Under the pieces are notes generated by a model. It had not been told where the DNA came from and searched no databases. It saw only the letters and a list, made by a program, of their open reading frames with translations. A stretch of 64,000 bases of DNA, taken from the NCBI RefSeq assembly GCF_014836615.1, contig NZ_JACSQN010000005.1:62001-126000 (forward strand), in the 5' to 3' direction. A program made the position numbers and the translations under genes. Below, piece after piece: positions 8,580 through 19,800 of the stretch (positions are counted from its first letter, which is position 1; the number at the start of each line of letters is the position of its first letter). The stretch is from Sporosarcina quadrami (lineage in GTDB: Bacteria; Bacillota; Bacilli; Bacillales_A; Planococcaceae).

Positions 8580-9695
8580 TTATCTTTCTTCGATTGGCAC
8601 ATATTTCTGCATATCTGGTCCGATATACTCTGCGCGCGGACGGATCAATCTGTTGTTGGAGTATTGCTCCAAGATGTGCGCTACCCAGCCTGAGATACGG
8701 GATACTGCGAAAATAGGTGTGAAAAGGTCATGATCGATATCAAGTGAATGATATACCGAAGCTGAATAGAAATCAACGTTTGGCGGAAGATTTTTCTCAC
8801 CTGTAACAATTGATTCGATTTTTTCGGACATGTTATAATACTTTTCCTCACCGCGAAGTGTCGTTAACTTCTTCGACATTTCACGAAGATGTTTTGCACG
8901 GGGATCACCTTTACGGTAAACACGGTGACCGAAGCCCATGATTTTTTCTTTATTATCAAGTTTTTCTCTGATGAATGATTCTACGTTTTCTTCAGAACCG
9001 ATTTCCATGAGCATTTTCATAACTTGCTCATTTGCTCCACCATGAAGAGGTCCTTTAAGAGCGCCGATCGCTGCAGTAACGCCTGAATACATATCTGAAA
9101 GAGTTGCTACACAAACGCGTGCAGTGAATGTCGAAGCATTCAATTCATGGTCTGCATGAAGAACAAGCGCTTTATTGAAAGCTTCTACTGCAATATCTTC
9201 TGGCATTTCACCAGTTAACATATAGAGGAAGTTAGCCGCATAGCCAAGATCTGTTTTAGGAGCAATAGGTTCTTGTCCTTTACGGATACGCGAGAACGCT
9301 GTGACGATTGTTGCAATTTTTGCTTGTAGCTTAATCGCTTTCTGGTAATTAGCTTCGTCTGACATATCTTCTGCACTTTCATCGTATAATCCTATAAGAG
9401 AAATTGCTGTGCGCAATGCTGCCATCGGATGCACTTCATTAATAGGATACATTTTAAAATGATCTAGTACAGGCTGTGGTATGGACATATTGTCCGCTAG
9501 TTGTTGTTTGAGTTCAGCCAATTCTTCAGACTTAGGCAAACGTTGGTGCCAAAGCAGATAGACTACTTCCTCAAAACTTGCATTTACAGCAAGATCATCG
9601 ATATCGTACCCGACGTATGTAAGGGTGTCATCAATAATGGAACTGATAGCCGACTGTGTAGCTACGATTCCTTCTAATCCTTTTGATGCTGTCAT
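8580..9695 (-). CDS. citZ: Citrate synthase
   Basis: 371 residues, the short Gram-positive type. It condenses acetyl-CoA and oxaloacetate to start the TCA cycle. Catalytic segments are LHADHELNASTF, GPLHGGANEQV, GFGHRVYRKGDPRAKHLR and the Asp of PPNVDFYSASVYHSL. GAAGGAG lies eight bases before the ATG. A sigma-A promoter with a catabolite-responsive-type palindrome just downstream of the -10 lies about 100 bases upstream (see that entry), so glucose repression through CcpA is likely. Confidence 0.97.
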   Translation of the reverse strand: MTASKGLEGIVATQSAISSIIDDTLTYVGYDIDDLAVNASFEEVVYLLWHQRLPKSEELAELKQQLADNMSIPQPVLDHFKMYPINEVHPMAALRTAISLIGLYDESAEDMSDEANYQKAIKLQAKIATIVTAFSRIRKGQEPIAPKTDLGYAANFLYMLTGEMPEDIAVEAFNKALVLHADHELNASTFTARVCVATLSDMYSGVTAAIGALKGPLHGGANEQVMKMLMEIGSEENVESFIREKLDNKEKIMGFGHRVYRKGDPRAKHLREMSKKLTTLRGEEKYYNMSEKIESIVTGEKNLPPNVDFYSASVYHSLDIDHDLFTPIFAVSRISGWVAHILEQYSNNRLIRPRAEYIGPDMQKYVPIEER

Positions 9696-9779
9696 ATGAA
9701 TCGCTCCTTCACTGTATTTTGTCAGTATATCTACAAAATCTTGTAAATATAGACAAATCTACTTGTATTATTGTTCAGT

Positions 9780-9828
9780 GCGTAACGCTTACATTGACCA
9801 TTATAAGCAAATATTACAGTTTTGTGAA
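9780..9828 (-). promoter_or_regulatory. citZ promoter with cre-like operator
   Basis: On the minus strand: -35 TTCACA (9823-9828), 17-base spacer, -10 TATAAT (9800-9805). Just downstream is TGTAAGCGTTACGC (9780-9793), a near-palindromic match to the CcpA site consensus TGWAARCGYTWNCW with one mismatch. A second, weaker cre-like sequence (TGGAAACGCTTG) is near 9829-9840. Position after the -10 would allow repression by roadblock. CcpA control of citZ is established in B. subtilis; here it is inferred. Confidence 0.75.
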
Positions 9829-9875
9829 TGGAAACGCTTGTTTTCATCATAAAAAAAGTGGAAAAGGATGAAATT

Positions 9876-10847
9876 TTGCTAAAAAAACATACTCATAATG
9901 ATACTTTACGACAGCTTTCCCTGAATTGGCTACCTGCTATTATAGCAATCATTTTCATCTACTTCGTTCCTCCTGTAGGGATTGCAATCATAGTCGCCTA
10001 TTTTACGTCACCGATTTTAATTGCACTACGAATGGTTATAAGATTACCACTTACGCTCGCTACATTATTTGTTATGTTATCTATCCTTTTCATTTTTTCC
10101 ACTTTCGGGTTCATTGCTTTGCACGGTTTAATGGATACAATTCCACTTGCCGAAAAACATTTATCGAACTATACCGGAAGCACAGATATTACCGGAAAAT
10201 TATTTAATTTTATCGATGAAAAACTTATTGAATATGGACACGCACTGCTTGAATATGTCATTAGCATCACGACGACTCTATTTCAAAAGATCTTCAGTCT
10301 TTTCATCTTTCTCGTTGCTTACTTTTTCGCTTTGCGAGAGTCAGGAAAGGACAGATTCTGGTTTCTCATTTATTTTCCTACACGCATGAAAAAACCCGCA
10401 GAAAGGATTTTCAGGAAATCAGGGGAATTGATCGGCACCTTCTTTTTTGTAGAAGCACGCTTATTCCTCTTAACCTTCATAATTCTTGCTGTAGGCTTCT
10501 CACTAATAGGATTCCAATCGCCAATAGGTAGTGCGTTTCTCGTTTCACTTGTAGATAGCCTACCCTTACTAGGTATTGGACTATTTCTTATACCTATGAC
10601 GATTTTCTTTATTTATTCTAAACAATTGGTCGTTGGTATTTCTTTGGCTCTTATTTATATTTTGGTTGTTACAACGAGACAGATGGCAGAATCGTATATG
10701 TGGGCATCCGCTTTCCGGGTTAAACCGATTCATGCATTTTTTATAACGGTCTGTTCCTTCTATCTGTTTGGTTTGCCTGGTATATTGTTAACGCCTTTTC
10801 TTCTCTTCACTGCTTTAAAAATGAAAAAACATCCTTACTTTACCTAA
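9876..10847 (+). CDS. ytvI: YtvI-like AI-2E family membrane transporter
   Basis: 323 residues from a TTG at 9876 that follows AAAAGGATG at seven bases; an upstream ATG at 9828 has no ribosome site and overlaps the citZ promoter. Polytopic membrane protein of the AI-2E/PurR-associated exporter-like family: hydrophobic pairs near residues 15-80, a long soluble segment, then further helices ending in FYLFGLPGILLTPFLL, a typical family C-terminus. The transported substrate is unknown. It is divergent from citZ and convergent with fxsA, whose last eight bases it overlaps. The same neighbourhood exists in B. subtilis. Confidence 0.85.
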   Translation: MLKKHTHNDTLRQLSLNWLPAIIAIIFIYFVPPVGIAIIVAYFTSPILIALRMVIRLPLTLATLFVMLSILFIFSTFGFIALHGLMDTIPLAEKHLSNYTGSTDITGKLFNFIDEKLIEYGHALLEYVISITTTLFQKIFSLFIFLVAYFFALRESGKDRFWFLIYFPTRMKKPAERIFRKSGELIGTFFFVEARLFLLTFIILAVGFSLIGFQSPIGSAFLVSLVDSLPLLGIGLFLIPMTIFFIYSKQLVVGISLALIYILVVTTRQMAESYMWASAFRVKPIHAFFITVCSFYLFGLPGILLTPFLLFTALKMKKHPYFT

Positions 10848-11223
10848 TGACTATCTGTCCTTTTTTCATCTTTCGGTAAATCCACGCGACAATCAATGGT
10901 CTAAGTAGTTTTCTTGGCCCTTTGAACATTAACAGCACACCTGCTATATCAGTGATGAATCCAGGCATGATTAGCAAAATGCCACCGAAGAAAATACAGA
11001 CACTGTCGATAATTGCATTTCCGGGAGTTTCCATAGTCGACATTCTAGACCGCAAATCCTTCCATGCTTTCAGTCCTTGACGTTTCGCCAAGTATGCCCC
11101 GCCGATCCCAGTTATAATGATTAGTAGAATCGTCGGAAAGATTCCAAGCTCACTTCCCGAATAGAGCAATAATGCTATCTCGGCAATCGGTAGTAAAATA
11201 AACGCGATTAATAGCCATCTCAT
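10840..11223 (-). CDS. fxsA: FxsA family membrane protein
   Basis: 127 residues from the ATG at 11223 (MRWLLIAFILLPIAEIALL), with GGAG nine bases upstream. Family features: short cytoplasmic start, hydrophobic helices at about 1-45 and 70-100, and a basic C-terminus ending LRPLIVAWIYRKMKKGQ. E. coli FxsA interferes with phage T7 exclusion by F plasmids; its cellular role is unclear. It lies between ytvI and pyk as in other Bacillales. Its 3' end overlaps that of ytvI on the opposite strand. Confidence 0.88.
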   Translation of the reverse strand: MRWLLIAFILLPIAEIALLLYSGSELGIFPTILLIIITGIGGAYLAKRQGLKAWKDLRSRMSTMETPGNAIIDSVCIFFGGILLIMPGFITDIAGVLLMFKGPRKLLRPLIVAWIYRKMKKGQIVIR

Positions 11224-11296
11224 TCGAATCAACTCCAGTTCTTCGGCGGCTTCATTCATTTGTTTTTAACAAAACGAATGCACGCTGAAGTTTGTG

Positions 11297-11336
11297 AAAA
11301 GGCCGCTTCCAATAAATCGAAAGGCGGCCTTTTAAA
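11297..11336 (-). terminator. Terminator downstream of pyk
   Basis: AAAAGGCCGC (11297-11306) pairs with GCGGCCTTTT (11324-11333); both strands carry a T-run, so it could act in either direction. It ends the gntR-accDA-pfkA-pyk region and isolates fxsA. Confidence 0.85.
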
Positions 11337-11344
11337 TGTATTAC

Positions 11345-13105
11345 TTAAAGAACTCTTGCATGTCCATTATAAATAACTCCAGATTCAGCATCCATTGTTA
11401 TTTCTTTCCCGTTGATGATTGTTTCCGTCGCATTTGGAACACCAACAATAACCGGTATACCTAAACTTAGACCAACAACAGCAGCATGACTTGTCAAGCC
11501 GCCTTCTTCAGTGATCAATCCAGCACAGTTTTCAATAGCCGGCATCATGTCGCGATCTGAAGAATAGGTTACGAGTATTTTGCCTTTAACGTCATGTGCC
11601 AAAGCTTCTTCAGCATTATGAGCAATGACTGCCTGACCAAATGCTACAGACTTTCCAATACCTTGTCCTTTAGCGAGCATGTCACCGATCACATGTATTT
11701 TCATCAAGTTTGTCGTTCCTGCTTCACCAACTGGAACACCAGCAGTAATGATGACAACATCCCCATGAGTGACATATTGATGTTTAACACTTTCTTCAAC
11801 AGATTCCTGTAAGATTTCATCGATTGAATTAACCCGCTCACCTATAATCGGGTAGATACCCCATACGAGCGATAATTTTCTCGAGCAAGCATCCGAAGAA
11901 GTAATGGCAATTATCGGGCAGCCAGGGCGGTATTTTGCAATCATTTTTGCAGTATGGCCACTTTCCGTTGGAGCTAATACTGCTTTTACATTTAAGTTAA
12001 TAGCCGTATATGCTGCAGCTTGCCCAATAGCTTCTGTCATATTTCCTTGCTTTTCTTTGCGTCTTGTCGATACGACGGCACGATAATCGACTGCACTTTC
12101 AGCAGTTTGTGCGATACGGTCCATCGTGCGAACAGATTCAACTGGATACAAACCAGCTGCCGTTTCTCCTGAAAGCATGATGGCGTCAGATCCGTCCAAT
12201 ATTGCATTCGCAACATCACTCGCTTCTGCTCTTGTAGGACGTGGATTACGTTGCATCGAGTCGAGCATCTGTGTTGCAGTAATGACCGGCTTACCGACCT
12301 GGTTACATTTTTTAATCATCATTTTCTGAACAAGTGGCACTTCTTCTGCCGGAATCTCCACTCCTAAATCTCCGCGTGCAACCATCAAGCCGTCCGATAC
12401 ATTGATGATTTCATCCAAGTTTTCGACGCCTTCCTGATTTTCAATTTTAGGGATAATATGAATGTGTCCACCATTATTCGATTCAAGCAATTGACGGATT
12501 TCCATAACGTCAGAAGATCTACGGACAAACGATGCAGCGATGAAATCGACACCTTGTTCGATTCCAAATAGGATATCTTCTTTATCTTTGTCAGTGATTC
12601 CAGGTAATTGTACAGAAACGCCCGGTACATTAACGCCCTTTTTATTTTTCAAAGTACCTGAGTTGACAACAAGTGTATGGATAAGCCCTTTTTCAAGGTC
12701 TTTTCCGACAACCTCCAGCTGAATCAGTCCATCATCGAGTAAGATGATAGATCCTTTGTCAACATCTTCAATTAGTTTTTCGTAAGTGACCGAAAATGCT
12801 TCTGTATCGCCTTCCACTTCAGTCATTGAAATATCGATATGTTGGCCAGTAATAAGTTCGATACTACCACCTTTCATCGAATGTGTACGAATTTCAGGTC
12901 CCTTTGTATCGAGGAGGATACCGACAACTTTACCTGTTTTTTTGGAGATTTCTCTGATCGTTTCAATTCTTATACGGTGCTCTTCGTGTGAACCGTGGGA
13001 GAAGTTGAGACGAGCTACGTTCATGCCTGCATTCATAAGTTGTTCGAGTAATTCAGGTGATTCACTTGCAGGTCCAATTGTGCATACGATTTTAGTCTTT
13101 CTCAT
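11345..13105 (-). CDS. pyk: Pyruvate kinase with C-terminal PEP-utiliser domain
   Basis: 586 residues from the ATG at 13105 ([16 protein letters not shown]); a second ATG directly upstream is equally close to the AAAGGA ribosome site. It transfers phosphate from PEP to ADP. Motifs are [22 protein letters not shown], the catalytic signature [17 protein letters not shown] and the substrate loop [12 protein letters not shown]. Residues from about 485 onward form the extra phosphohistidine-type mobile domain ([22 protein letters not shown]) found on Bacillus pyruvate kinases but not on most others. It lies 27 bases behind pfkA. Confidence 0.97.
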   Translation of the reverse strand: MRKTKIVCTIGPASESPELLEQLMNAGMNVARLNFSHGSHEEHRIRIETIREISKKTGKVVGILLDTKGPEIRTHSMKGGSIELITGQHIDISMTEVEGDTEAFSVTYEKLIEDVDKGSIILLDDGLIQLEVVGKDLEKGLIHTLVVNSGTLKNKKGVNVPGVSVQLPGITDKDKEDILFGIEQGVDFIAASFVRRSSDVMEIRQLLESNNGGHIHIIPKIENQEGVENLDEIINVSDGLMVARGDLGVEIPAEEVPLVQKMMIKKCNQVGKPVITATQMLDSMQRNPRPTRAEASDVANAILDGSDAIMLSGETAAGLYPVESVRTMDRIAQTAESAVDYRAVVSTRRKEKQGNMTEAIGQAAAYTAINLNVKAVLAPTESGHTAKMIAKYRPGCPIIAITSSDACSRKLSLVWGIYPIIGERVNSIDEILQESVEESVKHQYVTHGDVVIITAGVPVGEAGTTNLMKIHVIGDMLAKGQGIGKSVAFGQAVIAHNAEEALAHDVKGKILVTYSSDRDMMPAIENCAGLITEEGGLTSHAAVVGLSLGIPVIVGVPNATETIINGKEITMDAESGVIYNGHARVL

Positions 13106-13132
13106 CATATAACGTCCTTTCGTCAACTGTGC

Positions 13133-14110
<978 letters not shown>

Positions 14111-14125
14111 TCAGTTATTTTTCGG

Positions 14126-14158
14126 TAAAAGACGAAAAGATGCGGGAAATTGCCCGCA
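14126..14158 (-). terminator. Weak terminator between accA and pfkA
   Basis: On the minus strand TGCGGG pairs with CCCGCA across a six-base loop, followed by TCTTTTCGTCTTTT. The stem is short and the T-run interrupted, so read-through into pfkA is likely. Confidence 0.45.
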
Positions 14159-14164
14159 CCTTCA

Positions 14165-15118
14165 TTATTCGGTAAATACACCTATATTACGGAACTTCTC
14201 GTATCGTTGGTCTATTATAGCACTTTCATCGAGCTTACAAAGCTTATTTAATGATGAACGTAAAATTTCTCTCATCTCCAACGCCTGCGCTTTCGGATCA
14301 CGATGTGCACCACCTAATATTTCAGGTATTATTTCATCAATAATACCCATTTCTTTTAAATGTGGAGCTGTAATTTTCATCGCTTCTGCGGCCTGTTTGG
14401 ATAGACTCGGATCTTTCCACAAAATTGATGCGGCCCCTTCAGGAGATATAACTGAATACGTAGAGTGCTCAAGCATATGGATATGGTTTGCTACACCTAG
14501 TGCTAGTGCACCTCCACTTCCCCCTTCACCAATGACAATTGAGATGACAGGTACTTTTAAGCCCGCCATCTCAACAAGATTTCGGGCAATCGCTTCGCTT
14601 TGGCCTCGTTCTTCAGCAGCTTTTCCTGGATACGCTCCTTTTGTATCAATAAAACAAATGACCGGACGTCCAAATTTCTCCGCTTGTTTCATTAATCGTA
14701 AAGCTTTCCGATAGCCTTCTGGATGCGGCATACCAAAATTACGCTTCACATTCTCCTTCGTATCCTTTCCGCGCTGATGACCGATTACAGTAACAGGTTT
14801 CAATTCAAATGAACCAATACCTCCGACAATTGCAGCATCATCACCAAATGATCTGTCACCATGTAACTCCGTAAAATCTTCAATTAGTTCTTCAATATAA
14901 TCCTTAGTAGTTGGACGTTGTGGGTGTCTTGCTACTTGAACACGATCCCACGGTTCCATATTACTGTATATTTCCGTTTCTAAATTGCTGAGACGGGTTT
15001 TTAAATTCGTTATTTCTTCGGACAAATCTACATCATTCGATGAGGTGAACTCTTCCAATTCGGAGATTTTCTCCCGAAGTTTTACGATCGGTTCTTCGAA
15101 TGCCAATGGTTTACTCAT
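14165..15118 (-). CDS. accA: Acetyl-CoA carboxylase carboxyltransferase subunit alpha
   Basis: 317 residues from the ATG at 15118 ([18 protein letters not shown]) with GGGAGGAG eight bases upstream. It works with AccD to move CO2 from carboxybiotin to acetyl-CoA, the first committed step of fatty acid synthesis. Motifs: long N-terminal helical region, [39 protein letters not shown], and the oxyanion [20 protein letters not shown]. The start overlaps the end of accD by eight bases, indicating coupled synthesis of the two subunits. Confidence 0.97.
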   Translation of the reverse strand: MSKPLAFEEPIVKLREKISELEEFTSSNDVDLSEEITNLKTRLSNLETEIYSNMEPWDRVQVARHPQRPTTKDYIEELIEDFTELHGDRSFGDDAAIVGGIGSFELKPVTVIGHQRGKDTKENVKRNFGMPHPEGYRKALRLMKQAEKFGRPVICFIDTKGAYPGKAAEERGQSEAIARNLVEMAGLKVPVISIVIGEGGSGGALALGVANHIHMLEHSTYSVISPEGAASILWKDPSLSKQAAEAMKITAPHLKEMGIIDEIIPEILGGAHRDPKAQALEMREILRSSLNKLCKLDESAIIDQRYEKFRNIGVFTE

Positions 15119-15980
15119 GTCCGTTCTCCTCCCTAACATGTAGCCTTAACAATTTTGCCAATTCTGCGGTCATGTCACCTCGATGGATGACTGCGTCCAC
15201 TTGCCCGTGATCCATTAAGAATTCAGCAGTCTGGAAATTATCGGGCAGTTTTTCACGTACGGTCTGCTCAATAACTCTCCGTCCAGCAAATCCGATGAGC
15301 GCTTTTGGTTCGGCAAGATTTATATCTCCGACCGAAGCAAAGCTCGCCGATACGCCGCCAGTTGTCGGATATGTCATGACGGAAATGTACAGAAGTCCTT
15401 CATTTGCATGACGCTTTAACGCCACACTTGTTTTAGCCATCTGCATTAATGATAGTACGCCTTCTTGCATGCGTGCCCCACCACTTGCTGAAAAAATGAT
15501 GACAGGAATTTTCATCTCTGTTGCTTTCTCTACTGCGCGCGTAATCTTTTCTCCGACTACCGATCCCATTGAACCCATACGGAAATGAGAGTCCATTATG
15601 GCAACCGCGACTTTACAACCACCGATTTTACCAATGCCTGTAAGAACAGCCTCATTCAGACCGGTTTTTTCCGCATCCGCTTGGACTTTTTTTGTATAGG
15701 AAGGGAAATCCAAAGGGTTCTCAGTTTTCAATTCATTATCCATTGACACGAACGTATCTTCATCAAATAACAATTCTACACGTTCCCATGCAGTCATCTT
15801 GAAATGATGATCACATTTTGGACATACTTTGCCTGTTTTCATAAGATCTCTCGTCAAAATGATTTGTTTACATTCTGGACATTTCGTCATGATGCCTTCA
15901 GGCACATCATTTTTTGCATCTTCAGAAGGCATCGTTATTGCTTTTTTACTATTCTTTTTAAACAACTCTCGAATCATCAT
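15111..15980 (-). CDS. accD: Acetyl-CoA carboxylase carboxyltransferase subunit beta
   Basis: 289 residues. It has an N-terminal four-Cys zinc ribbon (C34, C37, C53, C56 in TKCPECKQ and KVCPKCDHH) and a crotonase-like carboxyltransferase domain with [21 protein letters not shown] and [13 protein letters not shown]. The zinc ribbon of the family also binds nucleic acid. The ATG follows GAGGGGG and overlaps the last 23 bases of the upstream gntR gene, so regulator and enzyme are co-transcribed. Confidence 0.97.
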   Translation of the reverse strand: MMIRELFKKNSKKAITMPSEDAKNDVPEGIMTKCPECKQIILTRDLMKTGKVCPKCDHHFKMTAWERVELLFDEDTFVSMDNELKTENPLDFPSYTKKVQADAEKTGLNEAVLTGIGKIGGCKVAVAIMDSHFRMGSMGSVVGEKITRAVEKATEMKIPVIIFSASGGARMQEGVLSLMQMAKTSVALKRHANEGLLYISVMTYPTTGGVSASFASVGDINLAEPKALIGFAGRRVIEQTVREKLPDNFQTAEFLMDHGQVDAVIHRGDMTAELAKLLRLHVREENGHE

Positions 15981-16623
15981 TCATTTCCCCCTCGATTACT
16001 TCAATCCAGCGATCATAGGATACAATCGCTTCTACAACATGTCCGGAAATCATATTTTCCAGTAACGCTATGAGCATGCCATTTTCGTTTTCATTTGTCA
16101 TTTCACCGTAAGGGACTCTACTATATTGCTTTAATAGGAACCAGATTTTTAAAGACAACCTGTTATCCGTAGCTATAATCATTTCCCTCATTATATCCTC
16201 CCGTAATACAGTTCCTTCATCATTAATTATCATAATTAAGCTTTGCCAAACGGGCAGTTCTCTTTTGACTGGATCATTGCAAATTTCTTCAATCGCCGCT
16301 TTTTCATGAATGACTCTCGTTTTCTTTACGTCCACCGCAGAGTTCGGTTGTTGCATGATAAAAGTGGACAACACTTCTACAAGTTGATGTTTTTTAAAAT
16401 CAGCTAAAAATGTACCTTCTCCTCGGCGAGTTTCTATGAGACCAAGTAATTCGAGACTTCTGAGCGCTTCACGGATAGTGGAACGTCCTACTTGAAGCCG
16501 TTCAGCCAAAACACGTTCAGATGGCAATTTATCACCTACAGTGATGCCCTCCGCATTTATCATCAACTTCAATTCTTCAACGATATCCAGAAACATCTTA
16601 GATGACGGTTTTGTCGTTTGCAT
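15958..16623 (-). CDS. GntR/FadR-family transcriptional regulator
   Basis: 221 residues. An N-terminal winged helix (about 10-75: [18 protein letters not shown], then [20 protein letters not shown] and GEGTFLADF) is unmistakably GntR. The C-terminal all-helical domain (about 85-215) fits an FCD/FadR-like ligand domain, but is divergent and I cannot see a clear metal-binding His set. It directly precedes and overlaps accD. A TGGTCAGACCA palindrome lies in its own promoter region. I infer autoregulation and control of malonyl-CoA synthesis, perhaps with acyl-CoA or a related ligand. B. subtilis has no regulator here. AAGGGG precedes the ATG by seven bases. Confidence 0.85.
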   Translation of the reverse strand: MQTTKPSSKMFLDIVEELKLMINAEGITVGDKLPSERVLAERLQVGRSTIREALRSLELLGLIETRRGEGTFLADFKKHQLVEVLSTFIMQQPNSAVDVKKTRVIHEKAAIEEICNDPVKRELPVWQSLIMIINDEGTVLREDIMREMIIATDNRLSLKIWFLLKQYSRVPYGEMTNENENGMLIALLENMISGHVVEAIVSYDRWIEVIEGEMNDDSRVV

Positions 16624-16654
16624 TGCGGTGCCCCTTTAAAAACTATAATCGAAA

Positions 16655-16669
16655 AGTGGTCAGACCACT
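16655..16669. promoter_or_regulatory. FadR-type operator before gntR-accDA
   Basis: Perfect 15-base palindrome AGTGGTCAGACCACT, whose core TGGTCAGACCA equals the classical FadR-type site (TGGTCNGACCA). It lies 32 bases before the gntR start, just upstream of a TATAGT -10-like hexamer on the minus strand, where a bound repressor would block initiation. Confidence 0.75.
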
Positions 16670-16732
16670 ACTGTTTATAAGCATACAGAAAAGTCGGTTG
16701 ACCGTAAAGTATAAAGTTGCTTTTCTGCTAGT

Positions 16733-16822
16733 AAAAATAAAAACTGTCTTGTAAGACTTAACAGATAGGGAGTGAAAGAGTAATCCAATCACTAACCATA
16801 TGCTTCACCTTACAGACAGTTT
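16733..16822 (-). terminator. Terminator downstream of dnaE, long hairpin
   Basis: On the minus strand AAACTGTCTGTAAG pairs with CTTACAAGACAGTTT (one bulge), 53 bases apart, followed by TTTTTATTTTT. The intervening sequence may form smaller stems. It lies directly after the dnaE stop. Confidence 0.7.
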
Positions 16823-16826
16823 CAAT

Positions 16827-19800
16827 TCAAATCTTCAACACTTGTTGGACAATCATTTGAAACTGCCCATTTCGCTCCTCGACAGTACCTTCTACTTGTA
16901 CCATTGTCAGATCCTGCAACTGCACATTAGAAACGGCATACGTTTTAGGAAACAGTGTACATGATAACTCACCAGTTTCGTCTTGAAGCGTCATAAAAGC
17001 CATCGCTTCTCCTTTTTTCGTCCTAATTCGCTTCACTTCCTGGATGAGTCCTACAACTCGGATCGTTTGCCGAGTTGGAACTTTTTCAACTTCAGACAGA
17101 TCGACTAGTTGTCCTGTATTCATTTTCTTCATTTCAAGAGCCGGATGTTCAGATAAATAAAACCCGAGCACTTCCCTTTCGAATTCAAGCATCGCGAGAC
17201 GAGGCATTGTGCCTCCAGGGGAATATTTCGGTTTTGCAATAGAGAATATGACATCATGAAGCAGGTCATCTTCTTCAGGACTTACAAATACCGCATGATT
17301 CGCGGCTGCGTCAATCGATGCAAGCAGAACAGAGCGGTTTTCTCCGAATTCATCCAATGCGCCTGATTTCACAAGCGGAACAATGGCTTTTTCCGTGAAA
17401 TGAGCGCCTCCGATCGCTGCAGCAAAATCGAAAAGGTTTTGCCATGGTTTCGACGTCTTTGCATCTTTAATAATTTCATAAAATGACGGAGCGACCCCTT
17501 TTACAGCCCCTAGTCCTATACGGATCGATGAGCCTTCTACAACAGTTCCATAACGGCTCTTCTGAATGGAAGGAGGAAGAACAGGAATTCCTTTTGAACG
17601 GATTTCATGGATGAGCTCCATTGTTTTCTCCTGATTACCGGTCGCCATCGCTAAAAGAGCAGCATAGAAGTAGATAGGTTCATTAGCTTTAATATATGCC
17701 AACTGATATGAAATCAAAGAATAAGCAACCGCGTGGCTTTTAGGGAACCCATAATCAGCAAATTTCACGATAAGATCATAAATCTCTCTCGCGGACTTTT
17801 CCGGAAAACCTTTTTTTATGGCATTATTCACAAAATGATTCTGCTCCTGCTGCAAAATCTCACGTTTCTTCTTACTGACCGCTCTTCTTAACAAATCGGC
17901 TTCCGCCATTGAAAACCCAGCAATCTGTACAGCAATTTGCATAATTTGTTCTTGATAAACGATGATTCCCTCTGTTTCCTTTAAAATAGGCTCGAGTAGT
18001 GGATGAATATAGTCGACTTTTTCTTTTCCGTTTTTCCTTCTACTGTATAACGCTATATTTTCCATCGGCCCAGGTCGATAGAGAGCATTGATCGCATAAA
18101 GATCTTTGAATTCATCCGGTCTAATTAACCGCAACGCGTCTCTCATTCCGTCCGATTCAAATTGAAATATCCCGGTCATGTCGCCTTCTTTGAACAAGTC
18201 AAATGTTTTTGTGTCATCCATCGGAAATTCTTCAAATTTCAATCTGACTTTTCTATCGTATTCAATCATCGATCTAATCCGGTCCAATAATGTTAAATTT
18301 CGCAATCCAAGAAAATCCATCTTCAATAAACCAACTTCTTCAACATCTCCCATTGCCCATTGAGTTAAATAGAAATCGTCGCCACCAATCTGCACTGGTA
18401 CATTTTCAACAAGTGGGACTGGGGAAAGGATGACACCAGCAGCATGCGTAGAGGCATTACGAGGTAATCCTTCCAAGGCAATTGCCGCTTGAAGCCATTT
18501 TGTACGATTGGGATCCAAGGCAATCCAATCTTGCAACGGTTTAGAACGTTTGACGGATTCTGCCAAGTCTCTATGTTGCCCCTCTTTGATTTGTCTAGAG
18601 ATGAAAGTCATTTCATCAGCAGAAAAATCAAAAACCCTCGCAACATTCCTTGCTACGGATTTTGCTGATAACGTTCCAAATGTAATGATTTGTGCAACAT
18701 GGGATTTCCCATATTTTCTTGCAACGTATTCAATTACTTCTGAACGTCGGTTATCTGCAAAATCGATATCAATATCGGGCATCGTAATCCTGCCCGGATT
18801 AAGAAACCGTTCAAAAATGAGTCCGTATTTTATCGGGTCCACATCTGTTATCCCCAGTGTATATGCAACGAGAGAACCTGCTGAGGATCCACGACCTGGT
18901 CCCGTTAGAATTCCTTGCTCCTTTGCGTAAGCCATGAAATCTTCGACGATGAGAAAATAATCGGAAAAACCCATCTTTTCGATAATTGTTAACTCATAAT
19001 GAAGACGGTTAGTATACTCATCGCCAAATTGACTAACTCTACTTTTCAGACCTTTTTCGCAATGACGTTTAAGCAAATCTGCTGCGGTTGTATTCTGAGG
19101 CAAGGGAAAAGCAGGCATTAGCGTGCGACTCGGTGGTAATTCCGCTGTACAGGAGATAAGCATGTCTGCCATTGTTTCTAGCCATTGTGGACGATCAGAA
19201 AACCATTGTTGGAGCTCCTCTTCTTCTGGCACATACGCATTATAGATATCTTGTTGCGGTCTTGACGGATCATTTAGCTTGTAGCCCGCCCTAATAGCAG
19301 TTGCTACTTCATAAGAAAAAGCATCCTCTTTTGCTAAATACCTTGATTCGTGTGTAGCTGAAATTGATAATCCACAAGCAGTTGCAGTTTCTTCAATTAA
19401 TGATTCATCTTCATGCCTTACTCCACCTGCTCTGGATATGCCGACAAATACAGTTTCACACGCGTCTGAAATAAGTTGCAGCGTTTCAGTTTGCCTTACA
19501 AGATCCCAAGTTTTATCGGTCATCGGGCAGATGAAAATGCACCCTTCACTATAGGCTTTCAACCATTTTAGCGGTAGTGTTTCTTTTTCGCTAATAGCAA
19601 TGGCACTGCTAATTTTCAATAAGTTGCTATAGCCTCTATCATCTTTCGCATATCCATAAAGTAGAACTGTCCGTTCATCGTCAAGCGCTAAGTGGATGGA
19701 AAGACCGATAGCTGTATGTATGTCATATTTTTTCATCGTTTTACAAAATGAACGCACGCCATACATTCTGGAATTGACGATCCCTACAGTTTTAGCCCCT

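Noticed and set aside
9828..9875. ATG at 9828 as the ytvI start
   Set aside because: It overlaps the -35 of the divergent citZ promoter and has no ribosome site; the TTG at 9876 has AAGGATG at the right distance.
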